A stretch of DNA of 64,000 nucleotides from Calliphora vicina (lineage: Eukaryota; Arthropoda; Insecta; Diptera; Calliphoridae): NCBI RefSeq assembly GCF_958450345.1, contig NC_088780.1, positions 2,168,501 through 2,232,500 on the forward strand, written 5' to 3'. Made by a program: the position numbers and the translations under genes. Below are positions 1-11,800 of the stretch, piece by piece. The stretch's first letter is position 1. Every line of letters begins with the position of its first letter. The notes under the pieces are model-generated. The model saw only the letters and a list, made by a program, of their open reading frames with translations, searched no databases and was not told the DNA's origin.

Positions 1-543
1 TTATCATTCATGGTGAGAGGTATACAAATATTAAATTTAATTATAATAGGTTTTTTTAAATTTATAAAATAATATAGAGTAGTCTTATTTAAATTGTGCG
101 GAGTGAAAAACAGTGATGGGAGAACGGCTAAAATTAAGGCCACATATGTATTTTGTTTGATACCATTTTTTGCAACTGTGGCATTTAGACATTATTTTTT
201 TTACACATAGAAATCAGTTCGCAGTTAAAGTTAGTTCCGCATATTTTATTTTTTTAATTGAATTTACAAGTAAATAAAGTAACAAAAGTAGTTAATTTGT
301 ATAAGGTGAATAATATTTACTTGGTGGCATTTAAGTGTAATAAATACAAAGAAATGTATGGATAAATGCTACGTTGTACAAAATAACTCGAAACACAAAA
401 ATATTTTTTAAGGTGTTGCAGGTATAACAACAAAAAGGTGAAACTTGATTTTGTTGTTATTGTTTTAAAATAAAATTATTGTGCTAAAAATCAATATGAA
501 AAGAAATGGGTGAAATCATCTAATAATGTTCTATGCTGCAATT

Positions 544-804
544 TGTTGACATCAATAGTTAACTTAATGAAAACAACGTATAACAAAAAGTTAAATAATT
601 AGAAAAAGTGTTTGGTAAAAGAGAATTGCAAAAAAAAAACCTTTTTGTCGCAATACTGGTTCTTAGTTGGTATTTGTATTTTTTATTTGCTTTATTAACT
701 ATTGTATTTATTTAACTCAATGAAAACAAAGTATAATAACAAAAAGTTAAATAATTAGAAAAAGTGTTTGGAAAATTTGCGAAAAAAAACCTTTTTGTGC
801 AAAT
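544..804 (+). repeat. Tandem duplication of about 160 bp
   Basis: The segment from about 558 (taacttaatgaaaacaacg) repeats from about 713 (aactcaatgaaaacaaag) with substitutions. The second copy continues after 1750, because an element (805-1750) interrupts it. Confidence 0.65.
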
Positions 805-1750
805 TAGTGTTTATAAAAAAAGAAAACCGGTTTTTCGGTTAACCGACTTCGAAAAAACTGGTTAACCGACATTGAAAGGAATTATCTTAAAAATTTAAAC
901 AATACATTTTTATATATCGAAAACATAAAATATAAAATTTGTAGTTTTTAGTAGTCAGGAATGGTTAATATTTAATAACAATAAATATGAATAAGTGCTA
1001 AGTCCATTTTGTAAAAATTTTAAAATTTTCTCTCAAATGGAATTTTGTGTAACTAAATATATAATACTTGATTTAATTATTCCTTAAATTTCAACCAAAA
1101 AATGTTAATCATACATGTTAATTACATATGTATTTGCTCATTTTGAAATTTTAAAAAATATTTAAAATCAAGGATATTAATACGTTTTTGTCTCTCCTGT
1201 AATATTTCTGAAACGAACTTAGCACGTTTGTAAACAATGCTAACAAAATGATTAATAAAATACAATTTTAAGATCAAAACACACTAATGAAGTCAAATTT
1301 TATGTACTCCAAATTGAGTTTAACGATTGGTAAAATCATCAATAAGTTTTAAATGTATCATTAGTAAGGTTTAGCCTAAACTTCTAGAATTATTCGGATT
1401 TTAACTTTTAATAGTTTCATTATGTGGATTCTGAAAAACTTTTTAAGTAAACTCATCATCCTCCACTATTTAGAACCATTGTAATTCTTAAAATTTTGTA
1501 TCGAAAGACCTTTATTTTGTATATCAGCAGTTTAGGTTTAAAATCAGGCCAAATTTTTGATATAGATAATGTGTATATAAAACAATTCATAAATAGATTT
1601 ATTGATTTTAGTCCCAAATTTTAAAAACCGATTAACCGAGTGATACAAACCGGTTAACCAAAAATCCAACATTTTAAATTTATCGGTTCGCAAAATAACC
1701 CAAATTTCGAAGAAAACCCGATTTTTTTGTTAACCGTTTTATAAACACTA
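805..1750. mobile_element. Inverted-repeat element with TAGTGTTTATAAAA ends
   Basis: Ends TAGTGTTTATAAAA and its complement; subterminal GGTTAACCG palindromes recur near both ends (831-872 and 1627-1735). Comparison with the uninterrupted tandem copy at 544-700 shows that the second copy is split here. TAG ends fit hAT-type elements, but the flanking duplication is poor. No coding remnant seen. Confidence 0.6.
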
Positions 1751-1850
1751 GCAATAATACTAGTTATTAGTAAGTATTTGTATTTTTTGCTTGTCAAAAC
1801 AAAAAAAAACCAATGCAATTCTGCTGCCTAAAAAATAAATCATGCGACAG

Positions 1851-2371
1851 AAAATAACTTCAAACTGTTACTTCACACAAACACATGCGATTCTTATGCG
1901 CATGATTCAAGCGCTCCTCCTAGGTCATCAGTAAACTTCAAGCACCTATTGGAATTTTACACTGTCTGCTTGACAGCCGCTTGTCAAGCAGATATTTTTT
2001 TGCGCTGTGGTTCCAATCGTAGAAATACAAAATACGACTCTGTTTTTAGTTACGAACAGGGGAGCAAAACATAAATGTAAGAAAAATCCGCATTGATTTT
2101 TCTTTTGTAGTTTGTGTGAGTGTGTGTGCGTCTATAAATGCAGTATTTACGTATAAAACAGTGATGTTGGAAAAAGCAACGAGCCAATAATCGGTTACGA
2201 ATAGAATTTTTGAAGAGCATTAAAAGAATGTAATTGCATTATTACACAAGCTCAAATTATGCTAAAAGTATTGCCTAGATAAAAAATGTTATGGTTAACT
2301 AAACTTTAGCAAATGTGCGACATACGCTCCAGAAATAAATAAAATTTTTACCAGAATTAAATTTTTTATTT
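1851..2371. other. Non-repetitive stretch upstream of the gene
   Basis: More balanced base composition than its surroundings, with an 11-bp stem-loop (1964-1991) and a TATAAAA at about 2153. No ORF. Could hold an upstream promoter or noncoding exon, which cannot be decided from sequence. Confidence 0.25.
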
Positions 2372-2920
2372 TGAGTGAGTGTCACTCAAGATCGTACAAC
2401 ATATTTTTTTTTTAATATTATGAAATTATACAGGCAATAATAGGTAATTATATAAAAAATTAAAAGTCATTTTATTATTGGAACAAAAAATATGTATTTC
2501 AACAAAAAAGTTAACAAAACCTCAATTCGTTAAAAAAATATTGATGAAAATTAAAGAACATCACAAAATTCATAGGTATTTCACTTAAATTCGTACAATT
2601 ATATTAAATTATAATTAAACCTTTAAAAATTAAAAAAAAATGTTAATATTAAATAATCCTAATACTTTGTAGGGTATCATTTGCTATTTTTTAGTGCCTT
2701 TACGATTTTAAATGAAGCGTTGATATTCTGGGCACTGACAGTCTAACCCAATTTTTTTATTTGTGGATAAGGGCAATTAAAATTATACCCAATTTTCTGA
2801 TAGGTAATAGCACACACAATATAAAAATAGCATTTTAAAATATTTTCAAAACATCAACTTTCTAAAACTAATGAATAAAATTTGACTACGATGGTGTACG
2901 ATTTTAAGTGACATTCACTG
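2372..2920. mobile_element. Tc1/mariner-type non-autonomous element
   Basis: Imperfect inverted ends GTGAGTGTCACTCAAGATCG and, from the right, GTGAATGTCACTTAAAATCG; TA follows the right end. The interior is AT-rich without coding. The left boundary is uncertain by a few bases. Confidence 0.5.
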
Positions 2921-3165
2921 TATGTATAATATGTACTACTTTGGATAGGATTTTAACATAGATTTTACGAAACATATATAAACTCATATACATGCGTAAA
3001 AATCCAAAATCATTGGTAATTCTTCATTCCGGACAAAGTCGTTTTAATTTCCGACACCATATAAATAATTTTAAGCTGGGGTTTTGGTTATAATCTGGGT
3101 GGATTTAGCCAAAAATTATACTTAGACCACTTTAGTTCCAGGCGAGCCATTTAGTTTTATTTTGA

Positions 3166-3275
3166 TACTGTTTGATCTTACAAAATAATTGCAAGAGTAA
3201 ACAATTTCAAATAAATGTGTGCTAGAAACAAGTGATTACGCTTTTTTTAGTAAATATTAGCTGTGTGACCCTTAA
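3166..3275. repeat. Partial copy of the 7109-7360 MITE family
   Basis: Shares the CTGTTTGATCTTACAAAA ... GCAAGAGTAAAC core and a degraded GTGTGACCCTTA end. Confidence 0.55.
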
Positions 3276-3394
3276 CACTTCATATTTCCTTAAATTGTTT
3301 ATTGTTAATATTCACATTTTTTGTATTAAAATACAAGTTGCTTTTTTGGTCTTCATTTATGTCAAAACTTCTATCGATCAATAAATATATATTA

Positions 3395-3700
3395 CTAGCT
3401 GACCCGGCAAACGTAGTTCTGCCATACAAATTACTTCTAGTGAATATTTTGGTTGTTAATTAAATAAATAATAAATAAAGTGAATTTCTGATGCCAAATG
3501 AAGAGAAATACAAACAAAATATTTACTTTTTTTTTTAAAATAAAAATGGGTGGATATAGACATCCTAGCGGTATGAAATATACTTTACGACCTATTCTCA
3601 TAGCTCCCAAATATACATACAAAATTTCATAAAAATCGGTTTAGACGTTTCGGAGGAGTTCAAACACAAACATTGTGATACGAGATTTTTATATATTAGA
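3395..3700 (-). mobile_element. Short Helitron-like element
   Basis: Read on the minus strand it starts TCTAATATATAAAAAT after an A and ends with a hairpin (GGCAGAAC..GTTTGCC), GGGTCAG and CTAG before T. TC start, hairpin plus CTAG end, and A/T insertion without target duplication are Helitron marks. Non-coding. Confidence 0.65.
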
Positions 3701-4377
3701 TTTATGTACATATATATTTCGCTTTTATGTGTATAACTCTTCTAAGTTATAATTGATATCAAAACAAAATTTTAAATTTTCGAGTTGTTTTTTGTGTTTA
3801 AAAACAAAAACACAATTTTGTTCAAATTTGAATAAATTTTGGTCATTTTTTTTCTTAGCTCATTAGTAGCATTTTGTATTAAATTCAGCGTGTAAAATTA
3901 GATGCCTTAAAAAATGTTGGTGGTCCAAAAGTTATCGCGGTTTATAAAATATTAAAATTTTTTTATATTTTATATTTCATGTTAAATGGTAAATTAATAG
4001 AATCAGCTTGAAAAAATATGTATATAATTTTTTTTGTTTTTGTCCATTAAATCTGCAAATTTTAAGATAATGTTGTTTGTCATATGCTTTCTATTGAGTT
4101 CAGTTTTGACGAAGAATGTTCCTTAGCAAAATGTGATTGGATAAAAGTATCCAGGGGCTTACTCCCTAATTCGATTCGATGGGAAATCGTTTCAAATTGC
4201 AATGTATTTAGCAGACATTTTCGAACATTTCCGTTCGGATTGAGTTACGCAGTACCCCCAGTTTTCCGAGTAAAAAAATGTTTAAAAAATTTCTATTTCT
4301 TTCAGTTTTTAAAGCGATCGTACGAATTATTCGTTTTATTTGAAAAAAAGTAAGACGAAATATATGGATAATTGTAT

Positions 4378-5340
4378 TTAAGAAGTTTCCATTTCTATTT
4401 TAGAAATTTCGAATTGTATTTCAAATTTTCAATTGTATTTCTGAGATTTAAATTTATACTTAAAAATTGTCTAATTGTATTTAAAAATTTTCTATTTATA
4501 TGTCAGAAATTTTCATTCGTATAGCTCAAGGCGTATTAATCAGGTGAGAGCGTCTCGGCAACAAATACAACAAAGACAATATTTCTTAGTTGTCAAGAGA
4601 CTGAGAATGTCAAAAGTAATATGGCATATGAAAAATATAAAAATCAAACAAATAAAAAAATAAATGAATTACTGGTAGTTTTTTATATGAAAAATATAAA
4701 AAACCAACAAATAAAGTATCATTTATTGGTAGTTAGCTCTAACACTGTATTTTTTGGAAGATTCAATATTAAAAACGTCGAACGGGAATAAAAAGTTTGG
4801 TGATTCCAGTGGAACTATCGAGCTATCCATTTAGCTATGTCCGTCTGTCTGTGTAAAACCCTCGCACGTCCAAAATACACAACCAAATTCTTCCAAGGAA
4901 TTTGGTATTGAAAATCAGCAGCAAAACAAATCTCATGGACTAAAATGGTAGTCAATCTGTAAAAAATTTGATGAATTTTCACCAAAAAATTTCAATATTG
5001 CTTATTTTGTTTACTTTTTAAAACAATTTTCATTTTTTTTTATTATTTTCAATTCAAATATTGTGAATGTCAACAACAAACAGTAAACAACTTTTTGGCA
5101 CTTTCAAACACATCATAAATAAATAAACAATAATCAGCTGGGCCCGTAACTTCACCTTATTTAATACACCTTGGTATAGCTATTGCAATTTTCTGAAATA
5201 CAAATGGAAATTTTTGAAATACATTTAGAAATTTCTGAAATACTAATGAAAAATTCTGAAATATAATCGGAAATTTCTGAAATTCAATTAGAATTTTCTG
5301 AAATTCAATTAGAAACGTCTGAAGTGCATTGTTATCCTTC
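4378..5340. repeat. Inverted arms of a 22-bp minisatellite (fold-back remnant)
   Basis: Degenerate units like ATTTCAGAAATTTCCAATTG run forward at 4378-4520 and in reverse orientation at 5170-5340. The same unit and the same central spacer (TTGGTAT.GCTATT) occur at 62581-63342. Between the arms lies a MITE fragment and unrecognised AT-rich DNA. Confidence 0.6.
4527..4585. repeat. Fragment of the CAAGGCGTATTAACAAGG MITE
   Basis: CAAGGCGTATTAATCAGGTG plus downstream GGCAACAAATACAACAA matches one end of the MITE at 57466-57698 with several changes. Confidence 0.6.
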
Positions 5341-6439
5341 AATGTAAAGTTTATTTTAATGTGTATTATTAATTACTTCTCTAACCCAAAATATTGTAGG
5401 TAGTTATAATTTGTTTACCTTTTTATTAACTTACGCATTGTGTGGATTTCAACGAAATCAAACAAAAATATTCGTTCCCCAGTAAAACTCAGCGACAGCT
5501 GTATCAACCGGAAGTTATTTACCCAATGATGTACTTTCGACAATAATCAAAATTTATTCACTAGTTATTATACTAGCGAATGGTAATGCAGAGCTTGTCA
5601 TGTGTCTGTTTTTTATGGTTTCTGTCAAATACAATTTGAGTCTGTCATTATAGTTAATGTTACATTAATGACTGAGAGCAAATATGAAAATATTTCAAAA
5701 TTATTATTGTTTGATATAAAAATGTAGTCGACTAATTTTTGTTTATAATAAATAGCAGCACTATAATATCAGTGTTGTATTTTGTATCAAGGTATCTTTA
5801 TTATTATTTTTGCACACCAAATATGTAAATATTGTTATTCGATTTTTCATAAAAATGTGTCTGTTGCCTTTAAAAAATAAAAAAGAAAGTTAAAGAGCAA
5901 TGATTAATAATATACTCACACGTACGTATAAAATAGAAAATGACAAAAAAGTACTAACTTAAGACCTCACTGTGAAATAAGTAATCAAAATAAATTAAAG
6001 TACAATACAATACAATAAGATACGTGTATAAAATAATAAATATTTGTTTGCTAATATGTAATTAATAAAATTAAGTAGATAAATATATCAAAAATAAGAA
6101 ATTAAATTATTTATGGACTTTAAAAGTGTTATTTTCTACCGGCAAACAAATAACAGTAACTTAATTTATTTTAATAAAAAACCAATGTTGCCAGACCTAA
6201 CAAATGCATAATTTGTGTTATCCTTTTCTAAAATGGGACAGTAGTAGTGTGAATGAGTGAGTATATTGAAATAACTGTAATGCAACTACTCAGGGTTTGT
6301 TATGTTTGTTGCATAGAGTACATACATACAGTCAAGGAAAAAATTCTACATGCACCCTTAGAATTTGGATAAAAATTTAAATCTGTAATTTATATGCCAA
6401 TATTTCAAGAATTAATAAATAATTTTGATTGTGTAAAAA

Positions 6440-7000
6440 AAAACTAACTTGGTCGGTCTTTTTTTCTCAAATATCGCCTATGTGTCCTATGGGATTTATC
6501 TCATGTGGCTGTGAAAGTGAAGAAGACCGTCTTGCTCAATATGTGTGTCTTGTTGGAAAATCCATTGATTTCCGAGACGCAAACTATCAGCAGGCTTCAA
6601 ATTTGGTTTCAATATACTCTTATCCAAATGGCGGTTCATATTACCGTCAATAATTGCCAGTTGACCCTCAGCAGAGGAAATGGCTACCTTCGGGTTTTAC
6701 TATATGAATAAAATTTTTGGGAATAAGTTCAGTATTGAGTTTCTTTTTACTTCTATGGAACGACCATAGCTTCCAAAAATTTTGAATTGACTTTTATTTG
6801 GAAATAGAACACGATTCCAAAAATCAGCATCCTTGTGATGTGCTTTCGCAAATTCATGGCGAAGATTCCGAAGATTCTTTTTGAGGGCAACTCTGCTCTT
6901 AAACCCATTATTATATAATGCGTTTTTGTTTACTTTATGATGCACATTTTTATTGCAGTATTCTGCAATGTATTTCGCAATTTTTTAGTAATTCATTGAG
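6440..7000 (-). pseudogene. Tc1/Bari transposase remnant
   Basis: The minus frame holds NGFKSRVALKKNLRNLRHEF and FAKAHHKDADFWNRVLF, followed by a phenylalanine-glycine stretch ending IFGSYGR. This aligns with the FAKxH...WxxVLWSDESKFxLFGSDGR region of Tc1 transposases. The first catalytic Asp appears replaced (PNKSQF for SDESKF), and frames are interrupted on both sides. Nonfunctional. Confidence 0.65.
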
Positions 7001-7108
7001 GTTGCAGCTAATGTCTGTATTTTTGTAGTCTCGAATTATTGTTTGTACAGCGATCGACTTAATTTTACCGTTTTTTAATTTCATCGTACGACTTCTTTTT
7101 ATTTCTAA

Positions 7109-7360
7109 AGGTAGGGTCACACATGGCAAATATTTGCTCAAAAAAGCGTAACCACTTTTGTTAGCACAAATTTGTTTGACGTGTTTACTCTTACAAGTGT
7201 TTTGTAAGATCAAACAGCATCAAATAAAATAAAACAATTTTTTTTTGTTTTGAATCATCCTAAGTAAAATAAATTTTTGAAATAAATAAAAGAATTCAAA
7301 TGTATTTTATTTAGTGGTTACGTCTTTTTCGTCAAATATTTGTCATGTGTGAACCTACCT
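7109..7360. mobile_element. MITE with TAA target duplication, nested in the Tc1 relic
   Basis: Imperfect inverted ends AGGTAGGGTCACACATGGCA and, on the other side, TGTCATGTGTGAACCTACCT, flanked by TAA on both sides. A 3-bp TAA duplication suggests a PIF/Harbinger-type source. Partial relatives lie at 3166-3275 and 45593-45702. Confidence 0.75.
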
Positions 7361-7438
7361 TAAGATTAATAACTAGATTTCTAACTGAAATTATTCAAAT
7401 AAAAACCTGAAATAATTACTAGTTTTGTAAAGCAGCGT

Positions 7439-7479
7439 GCAAATATTTTAGCGAAAAGAGTTTTCGCTAAAATATTTGC
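7439..7479. repeat. Perfect 19-bp inverted repeat with 3-nt loop
   Basis: GCAAATATTTTAGCGAAAA and its exact complement are separated by GAG. Function unknown; it lies inside the right part of the Bari-like relic and may be an insertion remnant. Confidence 0.7.
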
Positions 7480-7760
7480 AGCAACCGTTATCATAGAAAA
7501 AACACTGCATTTCTATGTTTCTGTTTTCGTTTTATTTATATGAGTTGTCTACCGCATTGTAGGTATGTAGAATCTTTTGCAACTGCATATTCGGTTTAAC
7601 GGAAATAACTTAGGCGTAATGAATATGTTTAATATTTTTTCATTAAAATAATACCTATCTGCTGTAGTTTTCAAATATTTTTTACTCTTTTTTTATAATT
7701 GTTAACAACTGTTACAAAACGTAAAATTGATGGGTGTATGTAGAGTTTTTTCCTTGGCTG

Positions 7761-8556
7761 TACATATGTATAATAAGTCAATTGTTGGTTCTTTCCTGTA
7801 TTCATGAACATTTTAAGTTTATTTAGTTGGTAATAGAAAAGTCGCAAATGTGATCTCAGAATATTGCACATAATAAATAATAGGTACAAATGTAGATGTA
7901 ATTTGTATATTATGCATTTTTTTATGCTAAGTTATATTATTGGAATCATATTTACCAAACATCAGTTTTAGAAAAGTAAACATGAGTGTATGGTATGAAC
8001 CAACCACAAACCTTAATTTTTCCAGTTGTCTTCTTGCTACTACAACAAAGCACATCATTAGTTAGGCTAAAAGGAAAATACCACAACAAATTTTGCACAT
8101 ACTACATTTGTATGTTGGCCTATGTGTGTTTTTATGTGTCTTAGACAAAAAAAAAGTGAAAACTATTTTAAAAGAACACGCGAACAAACAAGCCTAAAAA
8201 AATCTAAGACAATTAAGCGATACACAGCAAAACGCATAAAAGAAAACAATAAGCCGTTAGATATTGATAGCCTGGTTGCAAACCAGACAACAAACACAAT
8301 TACATATTGCAAAACATTGAAAATAAAAAGAAATACAAACAACAAAAAATAACGATTTTCTTAAAAACAAAAAGTAACCACACCCACAAATATAGATAGA
8401 TGGTGTGGATGGAATGTGTGACTTCGATTGATACAATCGAAACTAAATGAAAAAGAATAAAACAAAAATACATAAATAAACAATAGTTCTAATGGTTCCA
8501 GCTAGCATTTAAATTCAATGACTATCTCTTGTTTGTGTCTTTGGGTTTCATTTCAG
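7761..8556. other. Upstream sequence with no recognised gene
   Basis: Mostly non-repetitive A-rich DNA ahead of the first coding exon. Short ORFs on both strands look random. An initiator-like TCAGTT lies near 7964. It may contain a noncoding exon or promoter of the PDZ isoform. Confidence 0.25.
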
Positions 8557-8690
8557 TTTAAGGACATTTAGTGCGTTTATATACATAGACTTGCATGTGT
8601 TTTAAACACGTTATGTAAATTCATTGGAAGATTTGGATAAAAGGAAGCAAACAAGCAGCAAGTTCGAAAAGATTATAGATCGTTTTTACG
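8557..8690 (+). other. Mhcl: Probable 5'UTR part of the first PDZ-isoform coding exon
   Basis: A good polypyrimidine tract and acceptor (ttgggtttcatttcag) ends at 8556, 134 bp before the start codon. The segment to 8690 has no competing long ORF. This suggests that the first coding exon begins here and that one or more noncoding exons lie upstream. Transcription could instead start locally. Confidence 0.4.
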
Positions 8691-8879
8691 ATGTTTAATT
8701 TTATGAAGAAAGGAGTTTTAGTGGCATCAGGAAGTGCTAGCGATAGAGAGAAGGCTGAGAGGGAGGAAAAAGAGAAACGAAAGCGTGAAAAGAAACAACG
8801 CAAAGAGGGTAAAAATGCATCGGGAGTACCGGGCAGCATGAGCACCGAGGAGTTGTTACGACTGGATGAGGCAATACAT
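8691..8879 (+). CDS. Mhcl: Myosin-18 coding exon 1: start and KE-rich region
   Basis: 63 codons from ATG 8691, ending in phase 0 at donor GTAAGA. The start MFNFMKKG is followed by a Lys/Glu-rich charged stretch (about residues 20-46), like the KE domain that opens vertebrate MYO18A alpha. A second in-frame Met lies four codons on, but conservation of the MFN opening favours the first. The charged stretch is a protein or actin interaction region in MYO18A. Confidence 0.9.
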
Positions 8880-11800
8880 GTAAGAAATCAATAAAATCTG
8901 AGACTATTTAAAGAGTTTTTCTTCTGCAAATACAGGTTCGTCGTTCCCTTAAAATACGAGGACGTCGGAAGGAGAAGGAAAAATTGCCTAGTGGAATAAC
9001 AGCTGATTACAGTGCCGAGTTTTTTGCAGCATTAAATGCTGACGCTTCGGGTGGAAGTGAATTAGATCGGGGAAATGAGGAAATTGTAGCATCTGTAAAC
9101 ACTACTATAGAGAGTCGCTATAACGGTAGCGGTAATACGAGTATACATTCCATTTCAGAATCATCTGCTTACTTGGGTGACGTCTCCAAGGTAGGTTTTG
9201 TCATTGAACAATTTAAATGTGAGCCATTAATCTATTGTATATATTTTTGATTGCAGAGTCGTTTCATGCTCCCTGTGCCGCCAAAGCCACCTAAACGTGG
9301 TATACTCAAAGGATCTCGAAGTAACATTAGCAATATACATGAGGAAATAACAGTGGCATCTCCAGATGCACTGATTCGCAACACAATGCAAAATGAGATG
9401 ATTTTCGATGGCAACCGAAGTATGGGCTGTGCTGGATCTATTGGTTCGAGTTCGAGTCAGCATGGAACTTCGTTTACGTCAGTGGAAAGTTTACGCAGTG
9501 ATGAAGGTGGCATTCAACGTGCCATGACTTTGCCAACTAGTGCTCGTTATACAACACATGTACCGCATGCAAACCTTAGAGTTATGACATCACCTTCCCC
9601 AAGCGCCGATAGTCTTACAGATACCACAAATTCCTCATTTGCCACACCGCCATTCTCACTTAGCCCCATTGGAGAATCTCAGGGCATTGAGCGCTGGTCT
9701 AGGGTGCAAGCATTTGAAGATGCTGATTTACCCCTGCCACCAATAAGTTTGGTTAAACTGCCACCGGCAAGATCATTAACTATTCGACGCAAAAAGTCTC
9801 CCAGGCAAGATTTTGGCTTCAGTTTACGTAAAGCCATTTGTTTAGATCGAACTGAGTCATTGGCAAATCCTGTTTTTAAGCCGGTCATATTTGCCGAACC
9901 CGGTGCTGGAGGTGGCTCTACCGGTTTATTACCCGGGGATCGTTTGCTAAAAGTCAATGGAACACCAGTATGCGATTTATCACGAGAACTTATCATTGAA
10001 ATGATAAGAACTAGTGGAGAATCAGTTACCGTTGAAGTAAGTCCAAAGTTAAATTTATTTACATATGTATATAATTATTAGTTGATGAATGAATATCAAA
10101 TACATTTTAGGTCCAACCCGTTTCGGAACTAGTTGAACTAAGTCGTCGATGTATGCCACAAAATAATACACATGATGTCGACGAAACTGATCGTGCTCTT
10201 CTCAATGTCAATAATTGTAATACTTTGAAACGCAGTGCTAGTAAACGAATAAAGGTAAGTAATTGAATCCGCACCTAACTTTTACTAAAAGTACTACAGA
10301 ATAAGTACTACTAAATTTTTTTTTATAAATTTTCTCTAAATAGGACTTAAATTTAAATTGTTTAAAATATTGAAGTTTTATGATTTAAGCAAAATTATAA
10401 TACGACGTCGTAAATACAAAAATTATATACGACAACAACATACATATATAGTCCGTATTGCTGTTGTCTTTGTGCAAACGTTCCTAATTTCAAATTATGT
10501 AATACTTTCAAAGAAATTTTTCATTGCAACGCCACACTAAGGAGCATTTAGCCAGAAAACCTGGCCAAAAAGCAAATGTGAAATTACAGAAATTTAAAAA
10601 ACTAAGTTCAGCGTCATATTGTGAATTTTCAAGAATTTAAGTTGAGATTTGTAGTTTTGAGCTATTAAATTCAGGAAAGTGAAGAAAATTTAAAGCGATT
10701 TTATTGTTTTTTTTTTAATTTTAAAAGGTATATATGATCTTTTTTGTGGCTAAGCTTTTACATTGAATTTTTATTTATTTGAAAGACATGATCAATTATT
10801 GTCAATATTTATATATAATATTTTTTGTGGGTAAATGAACGGAGGTTTTACATTATTTTTTTTTGTCTGAAAGACATATCTATTTTCAGTTTGTTTAGAA
10901 CTAAAAATATCTTAAAAATTTATTATGCTGCATCAATTCGTTCAAAAATTAAAATTTATTTTGTTTGCCAAATTTGAAATAGCTATTTTCAGGAACTTTT
11001 TCTTATACTTCTTTATCAATCACATCAGTTTTGACACCTACCAAAGTATTCATAAATTCAAATCTGTAAAATATATATTAGGGGTATTCATTTCAAAAAC
11101 ACAAGAAAAAATCCTAAAAAAAAGTTGTATTTTTTTATGTGGAATTTTGTTCATGTTTTTGTTGTGTAAAAGTGTAAAAAAATCAGAGTGTAATTTTCCT
11201 TTTTTTGAAATGAATCTCCTTATTATCGTGCCTATAATTAAAAAGTGTTTGTATACACTTTTTGCAAAAATAAAAATAACTAAAAAATAACTAAAAAAAA
11301 ATAACAAAAAAAAATAACTAAAATAATAAACTAAACAAATTCGATTTTTGGAGAAAAGCGAGGTACCATGTAATGGAAGTTTTTTTCAAAATAAAACACT
11401 CGATGCAATTCACAATAGTGGACGGAAAAGTTTGCAATGCTGCAACGGACACAAAATCCACAATGAGGTGTTACATTTGCGGCCAAACGTCAAAAGATTT
11501 TAACACATTGTAGACGAATGTTGTTCTAAACCCTTACGCACTCATACGCTTCATATAATCAATACTTCATATTTCATATAAATAGTCAATTCTAAAGTGG
11601 CAAGCACGGTGCGATGACGACAAATTACTTGTTCAAAAAAGGAAGATAATCACGCAATAACAATTTAAGGATGAGATGGGGTTACTTCTCGATGTTCCTA
11701 AACCAGAATATGGGTACATTAATGATGACAACACATCATTATCGGACCCACAAACTGTCTCTAAAATCACTGGCATAAATGAAGTATTAATCAAAATAAT

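Larger units (their letters stand above)
6329..7760 (-). mobile_element. Decayed Bari-like Tc1 element
   Basis: The ends CAGTCAAGGAAAAAATTCTA (6329) and, reversed, CAGCCAAGGAAAAAACTCTA (7760) are flanked by TA. The ends resemble Bari-type termini. Internal minus-strand coding is broken; a MITE (7109-7360) is inserted in it. Confidence 0.75.

Noticed and set aside
5157..5342. 61-codon ORF with repeated FQKF
   Set aside because: Produced by translating the 22-bp minisatellite, not a protein.
8122..8352. 76-codon ORF upstream of the start exon
   Set aside because: Lys/Asn/Thr composition as expected from A-rich DNA; also open on the other strand.
9679..9996. 105-codon minus ORF over the PDZ exon
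   Set aside because: Antisense shadow of myosin exon 3.
10925..11290. 121-codon ORF in AT-rich intron
   Set aside because: Product is Phe/Ile/Lys-rich low complexity with a minus-strand twin; looks random.
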